Shown here one piece after another: positions 23,169 to 33,991 of a stretch of DNA of 64,000 nt. The DNA lies in assembly GCA_030512295.1 (NCBI GenBank), contig JAULSR010000001.1:930001-994000 (forward strand), read 5' to 3'. The notes below the pieces were generated by a model that saw nothing but the letters and a program-made list of their open reading frames with translations, was not told where the DNA came from and searched no databases. The stretch is from Bombardia bombarda. Its lineage: Eukaryota > Ascomycota > Sordariomycetes > Sordariales > Lasiosphaeriaceae. How positions within the stretch are numbered: the first letter of the stretch is position 1; the number at the start of each line of letters is the position of its first letter. Made by a program: the position numbers and the translations under genes.

Positions 23169-23511
23169 TTAGAGACTGACGCAGTTGAGGAGCTGGACGT
23201 TGACGACGGTGCCCTGGGGTTGAAATATTAGCTGCTGCTGTCTTGCACAAGAAGACTGTCAAAGGGATACTCACGGGAGCGGCGTTGGTGCTGCAGCAGA
23301 AGGTGGTGCCCGAGCAGGAGCCGCCGAGAACGTTGACGGCGCAGAGGAGGAGGTCGAGGCCGATGCTGTTGCAGCAGACGGGCTGCTCGTTGGTGGAGCA
23401 GGTGCCGGGGGTGGTGCTGCCACCGCCGCCAGTGCGAGCAACCATCTCGGCGGGAGCGGCGGCGGCGGTCATGGCAACGGCCAGGATGGTGAAGATGTTG
23501 GTGATTTGCAT
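23169..23511 (-). CDS. Small hydrophobin
   Basis: Secreted amphipathic protein that coats aerial hyphae and conidia. Exons 23511-23275 and 23213-23169, intron GTGAGT/CCCCAG, 93 residues. The signal peptide (about residues 1-19, MQITNIFTILAVAMTAAAA) is followed by all eight hydrophobin cysteines: C38, C46-C47, C57, C66, C72-C73 and C90, i.e. spacing 7-0-9-8-5-0-16. The C5-x5-CC spacing and the hydrophobic end VVNVQLLNCVSL look class I-like. The nine-residue loop between C47 and C57 is shorter than the usual class I loop (17 or more) and close to the class II value of 11, so the class is ambiguous. A Gly-rich linker separates signal and domain. Confidence 0.9.
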
Positions 23512-23653
23512 ATTGGCGGTTGGGGTTTGGTTGGCTTTGGAAGAAAGCTGGAAGACTGTTTGGTTGGTTTGGAAGGTAGGATCTGGAGGATGAAGCTGCT
23601 GTTGTGTCTGTGGATGATGAATTCAAGTCTCGTTTGGTCGGAGGGAAGTGAGG

Positions 23654-23661
23654 TTTATATA
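23654..23661 (-). promoter_or_regulatory. TATA box of the hydrophobin gene
   Basis: TATATAAA on the minus strand, about 145 bp upstream of the hydrophobin ATG. Hydrophobin genes are usually strongly and developmentally expressed; the assignment rests on position and sequence only. Confidence 0.45.
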
Positions 23662-26600
23662 GGTATCGTGAAGGCTCTGTCGAGCTTGTTTAGTCCCAGT
23701 TGATTCTCGTGTGGTTGCCCATCTCGATCCGTAGTCATCTCAGCTATTGTCGTCCTTTCCTTGATCTTCTCCTTGTTTTGCTTCCTTGGAACAAGCTGCA
23801 TAGGTCCATGCCTTGGTGTGCTGTTCGGGGAAAGTCATCGACAGCGTCATTGCCCGATGCAGCACTCGTGCTATCCCGACATAGAGCCAATGGGTCCGAG
23901 TTCCTGGGCGAGTGGGGACTGGCAAGAGACTGTCAAGCAGCGCAAGGCAACATCACACCTCCAAAAGTTGCAATCCTGGCCCTCTGTCCTAGCAGGATCT
24001 GCACCAGCTTCTTCTCCTGAAAGGGCTATTCTGATTGGATGGCTCGTTGGTGGAGGATTTTAGGACTTGGTATGACGATCGTCGACAGGGAGGAGATTCC
24101 AGGCCAGGCACTTCGGGCTCCAAGGGGATGAAGGGGGCCGGGGCTGACGGACATGTTTTCGGACGTGGCTGTAGCCGCCTCATGACAGATCGGCGAGGGC
24201 ATTTCCATTTGGGAGTTCGCCTTGGCCAGCCAGTTGACCTGATACAGAACACAGCTGCTCCACGAGGCCACAGGCTGGCCAGCCCCCGCAGCTCCACTGC
24301 GTGGTCGTGGGTCACAGTTCAATAGGGGTTGTCCCACTGAATGTTTTCAATCAGTTGACATACTGATGAATCCATGGTCCAACGACCTACAGACCAGCAT
24401 ATCCCCACGGATTCGCAGCGCATCTGTCTGTCTCCGGAGTACCGAGACATCGCCGGCACTGACATGACCGGTAGGTAGGATGACGAGTGTGGCTGTTTGT
24501 TCTGCGGCGCTTCGTCTTGACTGGCCAAGGCGAGGGCTCTGAAATTCAAATTCTATTGTTGGGTTGCAGAAATGAAAGGGCAAGGGGTCCACTAGGAGGC
24601 TGCTCAACGGAAAAAAAAAAAAAGTCGACACAAGTCCTGTACGTAATTAGCATAGCGCATTGACGAATCAGACAGCCGCTGGAGACTTCCCCGTCTGCGT
24701 GCGTGAACGGGATGTGGGCTATTCCAAAAGGGTGTCTCGGGTGTCAGCTGCCTGCAATGATCTGGCATGGAAGGAGCACGGTCACCACGTCCACTACCCC
24801 AGTTGATCGCGGAAGGTAGGAGCAGTTCCGGGTATCAGGATGTTGAAGGAATAACCTTATTTGGCTGGTCGGTCTTGGCTCTCCATCACCCTGTCTCCTT
24901 GTGTTGACCAGCTTCAGACGGGATTCAGAGTCGGATCCAATGTTAACGGTGTGCACGAGGAATATTTCTGACCATTATTCTATTAATTAAACCTACACGA
25001 CTAAGTCGGTAGCATCGTGATTTGGGGAAAGAACACTGTCTCTGTATACTAGATCTGATAGGATGTGTTGTCCATTCGTTACCTGATGCGGAGCCTCTAG
25101 AATAAGAAAAGTTGGACAGCAACCTTTGTGGCGGAGGTGCCAAGTGCTTGTCCTCGTTCTGAACTTCTGATGGGTGCTACCTTGCCTTTGACAGCGATCC
25201 AGCCCGGCACTAAGCGGTAATAGCGCGCTACACTGCTCTAATTGATATACCCAAGGAGTGCGGTCTAATGGCGGCCCGGGGTCCTGCATGGTCAACAACC
25301 CACCCGCGGGCACGCGGGACAGATGATTTGCACATCGGCGATGGGGTGGTGTGGAACTGGGTCCTGCTGCTGCCAATCGTGGCGCTCGCCAGAACGATGG
25401 GGGAGCATCGTCTGAACGGGCCAATTTAACGTCGGTCCACACTACATCCATCGTATGATGCCCATGCCCGGGAATGGAGAAAGAGCGTCTCAGTCCAAAT
25501 GTCTGTCCAATGGTTTAACAAATCTCGAGGGACTGGTGTTCTCGACCAAGGAGGAAAAGAAAAGAGCTAGCGCACCAAGTGCTGAAAGTCAGCACTAACA
25601 CGAACCTGACAACGGCTACTGCCGCCGCTGTCCAGATTCGGGAATGATCGACCAGGAACTCCAATCTTCACCCCGCAAGACGATACCACTACGCTATGTA
25701 AACAAGTTTCTTTTAACCACAAAACGCATAGTACCAAAGCACGGGCGGGCAGTAGTCCATGATCAAGCAATTAGCAGCGGCGCGGCTCTCGCCCTGGAGG
25801 CTGCGGATAACTCGCAAGCTGCAGACGTCATACCGGTGAGGGTCAACACGACCCTGACGGCCTAGGCAGGCAAGATGCCGAGTGTCCCAGACGACAAACC
25901 GCCCAATTTAATGAATGGAACGCGCTTGGACAGCGAACCGTGGTTTCACAGTATCTGGTGGCTTCAGGGTGCCTCCCGTTTGGGCCAGCGCAGTCATATA
26001 TTTCCGTCATATCCGAAAGTCGCCGGAGACGAGGCAGATCAGGTCGAGATTCAGGGTGACCCAGTGTGATCCAGCCCAGGTACCTACCTCATGCACTGCG
26101 CCTGCTGCACCAAGTCTGCACCGTCAGATGCTTCAAGGTGCATCGGACAATAGTACAGATTGATGGGTTATTAATCTATACTACGACGGTATGCTGCAGA
26201 GGAACCTTCCTTTACGAGGTGAAAGAGGAGCTGAGAGGCGTGTTGCAGTGCAGCCCGCCCTGAGAACAAGATTCAGGGAAATTGCAACATTTCGACCGTC
26301 AGCTGATTGACCAAGTACCGGCCCCCTCCAGGCTGCGACTGCCTTGGCTCGCTCGAGTTTGGATGGGTTGGCAAAAGAAGCTGGGGAAGGAGCAGGGGGG
26401 TGCATACCGCGCGGGCTTGCCAGCATCTTCCGCACTACACACTAAACCTGGCCAACCTCTTGTTCTCTGAGCTGCATTCCAGACTGAGCTTCTGGTTCCT
26501 GTTACAACATCAGGCAGAATCATGTTGTCATCCAGCATCCTCTGGTTGGTCCCCTAGAAAGGCATCCGCACGACAGGGACTTGTTGTCTTGGTCTGCAAC

Positions 26601-28887
26601 AATTATCCGTAGGGACGGACAACTGCACAGCACTTTCAACCCATGACCTGTTCTGCTATTCACAGAACAGAGCCTGAATTCACCTCCTTTGTTCGGGCTG
26701 GCGTGCGACAACGACATCTCTCTCCCAGGTTTCAGCAGTTCACTCGGACTAATGGTCTCGCAAAATCCAACGCCACCAACAATCATCTCCACTGGCTCTA
26801 CACTGTGTCTTGCCTTCTACGCCTAGTGAGGGGAGATTTCTGAGCCCAAACAGGCGACAAAGTCACGATGCTACTTTTACCCTCCGATTCTTTAGCAAAC
26901 GCCCGCAACGGCAAGTCCCACCTCCGCGAACCAACATGCCGAGGACTTGTGCACCTGCATAAATGTCTGAAGAAGCCTCACCAACAAACCATGGCACAGA
27001 CGCTAGCCAATGCCACACACGGGGTGAATAATGGGGAAGTGCAGACGCGTGTCAAGGGCGGTTACGCGCCAGAAACAACATTTCAGTTGCTTTGGACAGC
27101 GTCGACAGCGTGGACAACAGGGAGATCGTCCTTCCGTATTTTCACTCTTTTTTGCATCACTAGTGTGCCCTCAGTGTGTTTTTGCCCGGCAGGCTTGGAC
27201 TTTTTGAGATGGCATCTGCGGGTTCGCCCTCTTGCGCAGAACGCCCCCAATTTACCGTCGCTGGCGAAGACCGATCGGCTCTCGCGGCATCTTTTCGCTC
27301 CAGTCTCTCTCGACCTCGATCTTCTTCTCTCTCCTCCAACTAGGTGCCTTCCGGGGTGTTCACACTTACCACTATTTTCTATCATGAGATGGCCTCTGTC
27401 GACCAGAAGCGTACAACTCCATGTCTATACTTTGCCCCGGCGAGATTCGGTTTCCCCTGTTACGCTCCCCTGGGACACAACACCCAACCATATGTCCAAA
27501 GACGTCACCGTTACGTTACGGAAATGGCCGGCTAATATACAGGTCTAAACATAGCTCATGATCGAAGCATTGATGCTCATCTGAACGCGGGCGGCCGTGT
27601 TTCCACGATAGCCAAATGACCGCAAGATGGTGGACGCGTTGAGCCGTTAATATTCACACACCAATAGCCTTCATTAGGTTTGTTTGGTGCTTGTAGATCT
27701 GCATTGGACTACTTCATACTGTGCCTCGCGACGTACCCTTCCTGAACAAATTGAGATGCGGCGTAGAGACAACAATCTTTGGTTATCCAAACAAAAGCGT
27801 TACCTTGAGCCGAAAACCTTGTCGTCACATTTCAAGTAAACTATTGCTTATGGCCACCACTTCGGCAAACAATCAAGACATACACAGCAAGAGCCGACCA
27901 AAAGCAGGAAAAAGCGCTCGCCTCATGAACTCTATCTCTGCTGTTTCATCTGAGGTAAGGGCAAATCTCACTTGCTTGCCACTTCACCTGAGACAATGAC
28001 GCATGTCTCACTCGTACGCCGTATCTTGCATAATGATTGGGGGCGAGAACCATCAGCTACTCAGGTTCATCCGAACTATCGGGTCAAGCACGACATTCAG
28101 GTAAGTCAACATCGACGTCTAGTAATGGGTATTAAGCACAGAACTCTGCGAGAATAGTGTTTAGTTTCAACCGGCGACAAGTAACCCGGAATTTCAAGAT
28201 AGCCGCAATGAATGAGATATTCGAGTCGTGGATCAGCCATCAGAACTGGAATGCACGCGTCATATGACCACGTCAATTATACCCTTTTTAAGAAAAGCAA
28301 TGGTGGGAAATTGGTGGCGATACCTACGCTGCCGTTGCATGTGTGTTGTGCAACGTAATGTTGACATTACTACTTCAGAACTACGGATAGCAGCATAACC
28401 AGCCAAACCTGCACATATCGTACTACCCAATCATTGCTTTGACACCGATCAATGTGTGTTCATCACTACCAATATCACTGGTGCTATTTCCGTGTGCGAC
28501 CACACCCGATGGCAATATCTTCTGCAACACCACCCCGTATCTTGGCATAGAACGGTCTCGGTCCGAGAGCTTATGTTGAGGCTGATGCCATTCATAATTG
28601 GTGGCTTTTCCCACCTTAGTGTTTTCGTTTTCTCTCTAGCCTTCGTGAGATAAGAATGTCGCACAAAATCCGGCTTGCACGAAGTAGCAGGACGTCACCA
28701 TTGATGTGAATGGCTCTGAGGCTGACCACACTGGCCCTGCAAGATCATTCTAATGTTGAGTTACACCAAGTAGCTAAGCGGGCTGGCCGACTTTCAATCC
28801 TTCCATTGCTACCCCTTTTCTCATCATTCTCCTCGACAAAGAAAATCCGACTTCAAACAAAACAAGATATTCAAGACGCCAAGCCTG
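23662..28887. other. 5.2 kb region without a recognisable gene
   Basis: Many 60-150 residue ORFs overlap on both strands. The longest, 226 residues at 26868-27548, is compositionally mixed and has no domain I know. No TIR or LTR pair was recognised. A tRNA-like relic lies at 25629-25703. It may be decayed accessory sequence. Confidence 0.5.
25629..25703 (-). pseudogene. Possible decayed tRNA gene
   Basis: The minus strand has a perfect Pol III A-box-like stretch TAGCGTAGTGG (25686-25696), then a possible anticodon stem GTCTT/AAGAT, and about 30 nt on a weak B-box-like GGTCGATCATTCC. The T-arm and acceptor stem do not pair, so if it is tRNA-derived it is not functional. Confidence 0.2.
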
Positions 28888-30045
28888 CTAAATCGACCCA
28901 TATTTTACAACCATCTCAGACGGTGAGCCAACAATCCGACAACCTCTCCCTCCTCTCTGTAACACGCTAGATGCCAGATCCGCCTCTTCCCCGGGATAAA
29001 TGCAGATCATTTCTATTTCCACGCCGCGTGTTGTATGGTGACCGCCGCTGTCAGCCGCCGCCGCCACTACTGCCACCGGCGCGGTAAAAATTTCCCTGTA
29101 TCCGGTTGGTGTGAATCCCAGCCGTTCAAATGTTTTCTTGCCTGCCGCGGTAGCCGTGAGAGCTAAAAGATGACCAAGGACCGGGGAGTTCCGATGGTCA
29201 GTAAAACTTGGACGTGGCAGGCTGGCTTCCCCCTTTTCTTTTTTCTTCACGATGACAAAGCTTGGTATGCTTGCGGATATGGCAAAAGTCACGGGGAGCG
29301 GCCTGAAGCAGCACTGCCCAACTATGAGTGTGCGTGTACTTGCATGCCCGCGCTCCATTCTGCCTACCAAGAGGATCGGACAAATGGACGGAACAGTGCA
29401 AACGTGTGCCAGGGAGCATCACTCACCTGAGAGTCCAAGCACCTTCCACCGCCTTCCCCAGTCTCTCGTTGTCACGCGTCTCATGATCTCCTCGATCGCA
29501 AACTCAGCAAACCCTCTTGTGGATCGCGTTTTCGATGGCAAAGACTCCTGTTGCTTAAAGACTGGGAATCGCTCAATATGAAAGACGTGCAATCCCACAG
29601 GGACCACTGCTTTCTCTTCCTCTAGTAAATCATCTTCACCGCCGCCGCCGCCGCTGCCGCGGATACGGCTCAGAGGGAACATGCTGTGCGAGTCGATCTC
29701 TGTCTCCTTAAGTTCCCCAACCAGTAGGTCTTTCCAGTGCTTCTCAAGCAGAGGAAGAACAATCACAACGCCCATTGGGACTGGAAGTCCTTGGTTCTGC
29801 TGCTGCTGCTGATTAAAACAGATAGACAGCTCGGAGCATGCCTCAATCCAGGCGCGCAGGCGTTCCAGAGACAGCGGGCCTGGATACATCTCCTGGTCGG
29901 AGGCGTAGACGGTGCGTAAGAGGGCATCGCTAATCAGACTAGTTTCCATCGAGTAAAGATCATGGCCGCTCATGGGCAAGACTTGATATTGAGTATAGTA
30001 TAGGTCGCTGATGTGGTTTTGGGTTTTAGTGATGGCGATGGTCAA
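28888..30045 (-). CDS. GNAT-like acyltransferase domain protein
   Basis: Exons 30045-29427 and 29162-28888, intron GTGAGT/TTTAG, 297 residues. The C-terminal exon starts ALTATAAGKKTFERLGFTP, where AAGKKTFERLGFxPTG resembles the acetyl-CoA-binding helix and following strand of GCN5-type N-acetyltransferases. Upstream are SDALLRTVYASDQEMYP, PVPMGVVIVLPLLEKHW (core strands) and VGLHVFHIERF. Internal low-complexity insertions (five Gln, five Gly, Ala-rich VAVVAAAA) interrupt the fold. MSGHDLYS, 24 codons downstream of the annotated start, is an alternative start that may fit the family better. Substrate unknown; the class assignment is moderate. Confidence 0.6.
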
Positions 30046-30543
30046 GATTGTCGAGGTTGAAGTGGTTTTTTTGACGCAATGCAGCCAGCACGTCCGCTAA
30101 ATCTGTTAGCTCCCGAGATGCGGAGCATGCAGACTCCATCCAATGGATGCGTTGCTGAACTCTATCGTACATCCATAGGATACGAAACCTGTAGGCGCTG
30201 GGTGCACGTGCCACCGACCAAGTGGCCCGTGGCACAACGCGCCTCTTCTGCAGAATAGGCCCACTCGCACAACCTAGCAATACAACTAGTAATATACCAA
30301 CATACCTACCGGCTCCCACAGGTTATGACCCCTTCTGCTTCCGTTAAACCTTGCCAAAAGCTTCATTTCTAGATTCTTTGAGGTCGTCGCTTTCGTCAGA
30401 TACCAATTTTGACCTCTTTCGTGCGGTCGCGATCGAGATTTTGCCGGTAGGCAGACGCGTGAAAATTTTCACACGACAGACCGAGGTCGATTCAACGGCC
30501 TCAACCAAACCACAACCACCCAACGATCAATTCAGTCGTCGAG
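30046..30543. other. Divergent intergenic spacer
   Basis: Separates the minus-strand GNAT-like gene and the plus-strand Gag-like ORF. No feature recognised. Confidence 0.5.
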
Positions 30544-31170
30544 ATGGATGAACTGCAGCGCTATGCACTGCCAAACCTCAAGATAGACGTCGATTTCCAC
30601 GGTTGGAAGGCGATTGTCGAGAGAACCCTGGGTGTGGGCGGCCTCGCCCGCCACATCAAGGAAGAAGTCCCGGAGCCCGTAGAGGCTTCCGAAAGAAAAG
30701 AGTGGCGCCGGGAGAGGGACATCACGGTCCTTCTTCTGATGAAGGCGCTGCAAGATATGATGGTGAGGCAAAAGATGCTGAGCCACGGCTGGAACGAGGC
30801 CGACACCTCCATGAGCCCCAAACAGACCTAGGACCTTATTTGCAAGGCGATTCCCGAGGTCGACGACAACACGGCCTTCATTTACCTCGGCGAGATGACC
30901 AGTCTTCGCCGCCGTGATTTTGACAGCTTCATCAACTTCCACAACCGCCTCCAGACCTTGAAGCGCCTGATTCAGGATGCCGGCATTGACTTCGGCACCA
31001 AGGGCTGGATAGCCCTCGCGATCAACACCATTCGACTCGACTACCCCTACGAAATCGGCTCCCTCATGATCGACGTCAAGACGGGCAGTATGACGTGGGA
31101 GAAGCTGATGGCTAAATTCCTCGCCATTGGAGGCAAAGAGCGCCAAAACCCCAACATGTACTCGATATGA
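30544..31170 (+). pseudogene. Copia Gag-like ORF interrupted by one in-frame amber codon
   Basis: One frame reads for 209 codons with a single internal TAG at 30829-30831. It begins MDELQRYALPNLKIDVDFHG and includes ERKEWRRERDITVLLLMKAL, then after the stop DLICKAIPEVDDNTAFIYLG, RRRDFDSFINFHNRLQTLKR and SMTWEKLMAKFLAIGGKE. This order resembles the UBN2/Gag N-terminal domain of fungal Ty1/copia-type elements and their solo derivatives. The expected residue at the stop in relatives is, from memory, Tyr (TAC/TAT to TAG). I see no protease, integrase or reverse transcriptase and no LTRs, so this is a solo Gag relic, an immobilised element or a host gene with a nonsense allele. Confidence 0.6.
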
Positions 31171-32419
31171 AAAGCTCGCGGGTATGTTTTTTTAACATTA
31201 ACGCTCTAAAGGACCAAGTAAACCGATTGCTTACTTATTTATAGCAACGTACCCGCTTAGATCAATTTGAGTGAAAATGCATAGGAGCATTTATGTCCTT
31301 CGTGTCACCGCTAGGTTGGGTACCTAAGTATACATTAGTTGTTTTTAAACACTTTACATAAGTTTTGGTGATCAAGCTGTTTTGGTCTATCGGCTGCTGA
31401 TCTGGATGCGCCCACGAGATGGTATTGTCTTTGTGGCACAAATAAATCGCTCACAACATATCATTACCTGGTGATATGGGCAATGCAATTCTTTCCTATG
31501 AATACATACATTGCTCCGAATCAGAGTAGGTAAAGGGATTCCAGTTTAGATGCAATATGAAAGCTTAACATCCAGTTAAGATATTGATACGGAACTGGTA
31601 TGGATATCATGCGACTCGATGAGGGAACAGTCCAAATACGACCAATATGACTCGAATAAGGCAATCGGGGAGGTGAAAAAATATCGAGTACTAGTGATAA
31701 CTACGAACCAATTTGCATGAAAAGGATGGTTTATTTTGTGCGAAGTTCTACATGAAGTAGCCCCCAGACTGAAAGATCATTTAAAACAAGTAGATAATGC
31801 AATGCACTATCGGAACAAAACAAAGCCATTTTAACGTGACGATAGGTAGTTAGACAAAACATTACGCTTTGAAAACAACAATACGTGGGATCTCAAAAAG
31901 TGTATCAATATTTTTGTTTTGTTTCATGGTTTGTTTCAACCAGTTAAAAAAATTGTTAATTTAAGCAAGCGCGCGTGCCTAGGGCTGTGCAAGCAGGCAG
32001 AAGCCGGTATCAACAATGAAAAAGAAACTAAAAGAATCGGGTAGTTGTCCAGTGATTACATACGTATAAATGGAGGTTCTGGACGGTTTGTTTTGAAAGT
32101 TGAAAAACATCCCCACCTCGGACCAATAGGCCACCCACTTATGGCTTTGTTTGGCGCCCCCTGATTGGACAGATGATGGCATCTTTCAGAATTCCTTGGA
32201 CCTTTCGATGGGCGTCAGGTGGTTCGCGATTGCGAGCTTGTTTTGTAGTCGTCCCTTAAGAGTTTCGACGAGTCGTGCTCGCATTTCCCGCATTCTTGCT
32301 CTCTCTTTCACTTCAAATTACTTGTTCGCAGTCATCACATTACACAAGAAGACCAGCTTAGTCATACACCTCAACGAGAGCGAGACAGTTGAACATTTAA
32401 AAACAAGCAACACCACAAT
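31171..32419. other. AT-rich intergenic stretch
   Basis: Noticeably more AT-rich than the rest of the window, especially 31250-32050, and without protein-like ORFs. It might be decayed repeat DNA. The right end should carry the promoter of the RING gene. Confidence 0.5.
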
Positions 32420-33127
32420 ATGGCCGATGCTAGACATGAGCTATATTGCCATGCATGTCACCACCAATGGCAGGCTATGGGAAACTGCATCGAATGCCCT
32501 GCTTGCAGGAGTCCATCAACCGAAATCGTAGGTGTCCCTGATGACCCCGACGAAAGACGACCCCAACCAGCGGCCAACCATGCATCGCAGATAAGCCCCG
32601 ATAACGACCCACGCCAATTCCACAACCGGCAGCAACCATCACCACAGCAGCAAACAGATGGCACAGCCAATACCACTACTGCAGACCCGCATGGCGGGGA
32701 TCGCTTCATTTACCCGCCCGTAACCTTCCACACCACCATAGACACTCCCAACAGGCCGGCGCCCTCAGCACTCCAGCCAGGTACGGGGGCCAGCCTCTCC
32801 CAAGCCGACTCTTTCACGTCCGCCGAGGGTCACCGCAGACTCGTCTCGGCGTACAGAGAGTTGATGCTGATGTTGGTGGGCCCGCCGCCGGCTTCGCAGG
32901 CCGCTATCGACAAGCTGGAGGTCAAGGAGCTGGACGAGACGATGGTGGGCTGCGGTAGCAAGACGGCGCCGTGCGTTGTTTGTGTCGACGACATGACGCT
33001 TGGAGACAAGGCGTCGGTGCTGGCGTGCGGCCACTTCTTCCACGGCAAGTGCGTCTCGTCCTGGCTCAAGATACATGATTCGTGTCCGGTCTGCCGGAAG
33101 GCGATCGAGGTGGAGGAGGTGGAGTGA
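32420..33127 (+). CDS. RING-H2 E3 ubiquitin ligase with N-terminal zinc ribbon
   Basis: Intronless, 235 residues, layout as in RNF115/RNF126-type ligases. The N-terminal zinc ribbon is YCHACHHQW with C10, C13, C26 and C29. A Gln/Pro/Thr-rich linker follows. The C-terminal RING-H2 has C185-x2-C188, C203-x-H205-x2-H208-x2-C211 and C222-x2-C225 (CGHFFHGKCVSSWLKIHDSC). The Trp-Leu after the fifth ligand pair fits an E2-binding RING. Likely a soluble quality-control or trafficking E3; the substrate cannot be told. Confidence 0.88.
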   Translation: MADARHELYCHACHHQWQAMGNCIECPACRSPSTEIVGVPDDPDERRPQPAANHASQISPDNDPRQFHNRQQPSPQQQTDGTANTTTADPHGGDRFIYPPVTFHTTIDTPNRPAPSALQPGTGASLSQADSFTSAEGHRRLVSAYRELMLMLVGPPPASQAAIDKLEVKELDETMVGCGSKTAPCVVCVDDMTLGDKASVLACGHFFHGKCVSSWLKIHDSCPVCRKAIEVEEVE

Positions 33128-33991
33128 GAAGGTGAAGGGGCAGACGCAGACGCAGGAGCAGGCTGCGCGTCAGCAGATGTCGGGTGCTGCTGCGGATTGT
33201 TGATGAGGGGGTGCATGTCAGTTTTTTTTTTTTTTTTTCATTTCTTCCTTTTTCATTTTTTTGGCTTGAAGGTTTTGGTATACGGTTGGCTGCGTGCCGC
33301 CGACGATTAAGATGGGAATGGCATGGAACGAGAGATCAGTTACCGGATGGGTAAGGATCAGGACACGATCATGGTATTTTGATTGACAACAGAACGAACC
33401 CGCTTTGAGCGGTTGATGAACGCAGTATGACGCGGGAGAAGTGGTATATACTCCCTACACTGATTTTTGCAGCACGGCGTTTGGTATTGGGCATCGGCAT
33501 TGGGTATTATCATTGGTACATAGAACACTACACATCACGATGCATTAGATCCTATTAGAAGGATGGTATGAACTAGGAGTTTGGAGGTTTGGGAAGGGTA
33601 AGCTACAATTTGTATGATGTACAGAATACAGATAGGCTAGTAGTGCCAATTGAGGAGCTATATAAAGCGGTTACGTAAAGCATATTTCTTGTTGTGAATG
33701 AGTGGATGCGAGGATATGTTTCAATTATTCTTTGGACTTTGAAGATCGTGAGAATGAATGTGAAAGTTGAAGACAAATAAACCCTTTGTAACTTTGATGG
33801 GAACCGCGGAAACAATGCGGCCCGCGGGGCAATTGCCGGATCCGAATGATTATCAATCAGCATTACATAAATGCCGCTGTCAGTTGGTTCGTTTGTTGGT
33901 TACATAGGTACCATGACCTTACTCAAGACAGTTACGCGATACACAGACCACTCAACTCAGTTCCAATCTCATGTCCTGATGGTATCCAAAC
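33128..33991. other. Intergenic with poly-T run
   Basis: Contains T17 at 33222-33238 just beyond the RING gene stop. The remainder should include the promoter of the Zn2Cys6 regulator. No gene seen. Confidence 0.55.

Noticed and set aside
26868..27548. 226-residue ORF in the gene-poor region
   Set aside because: No family resemblance, mixed composition and no supporting splice context. Long open frames of this size occur by chance here on both strands.
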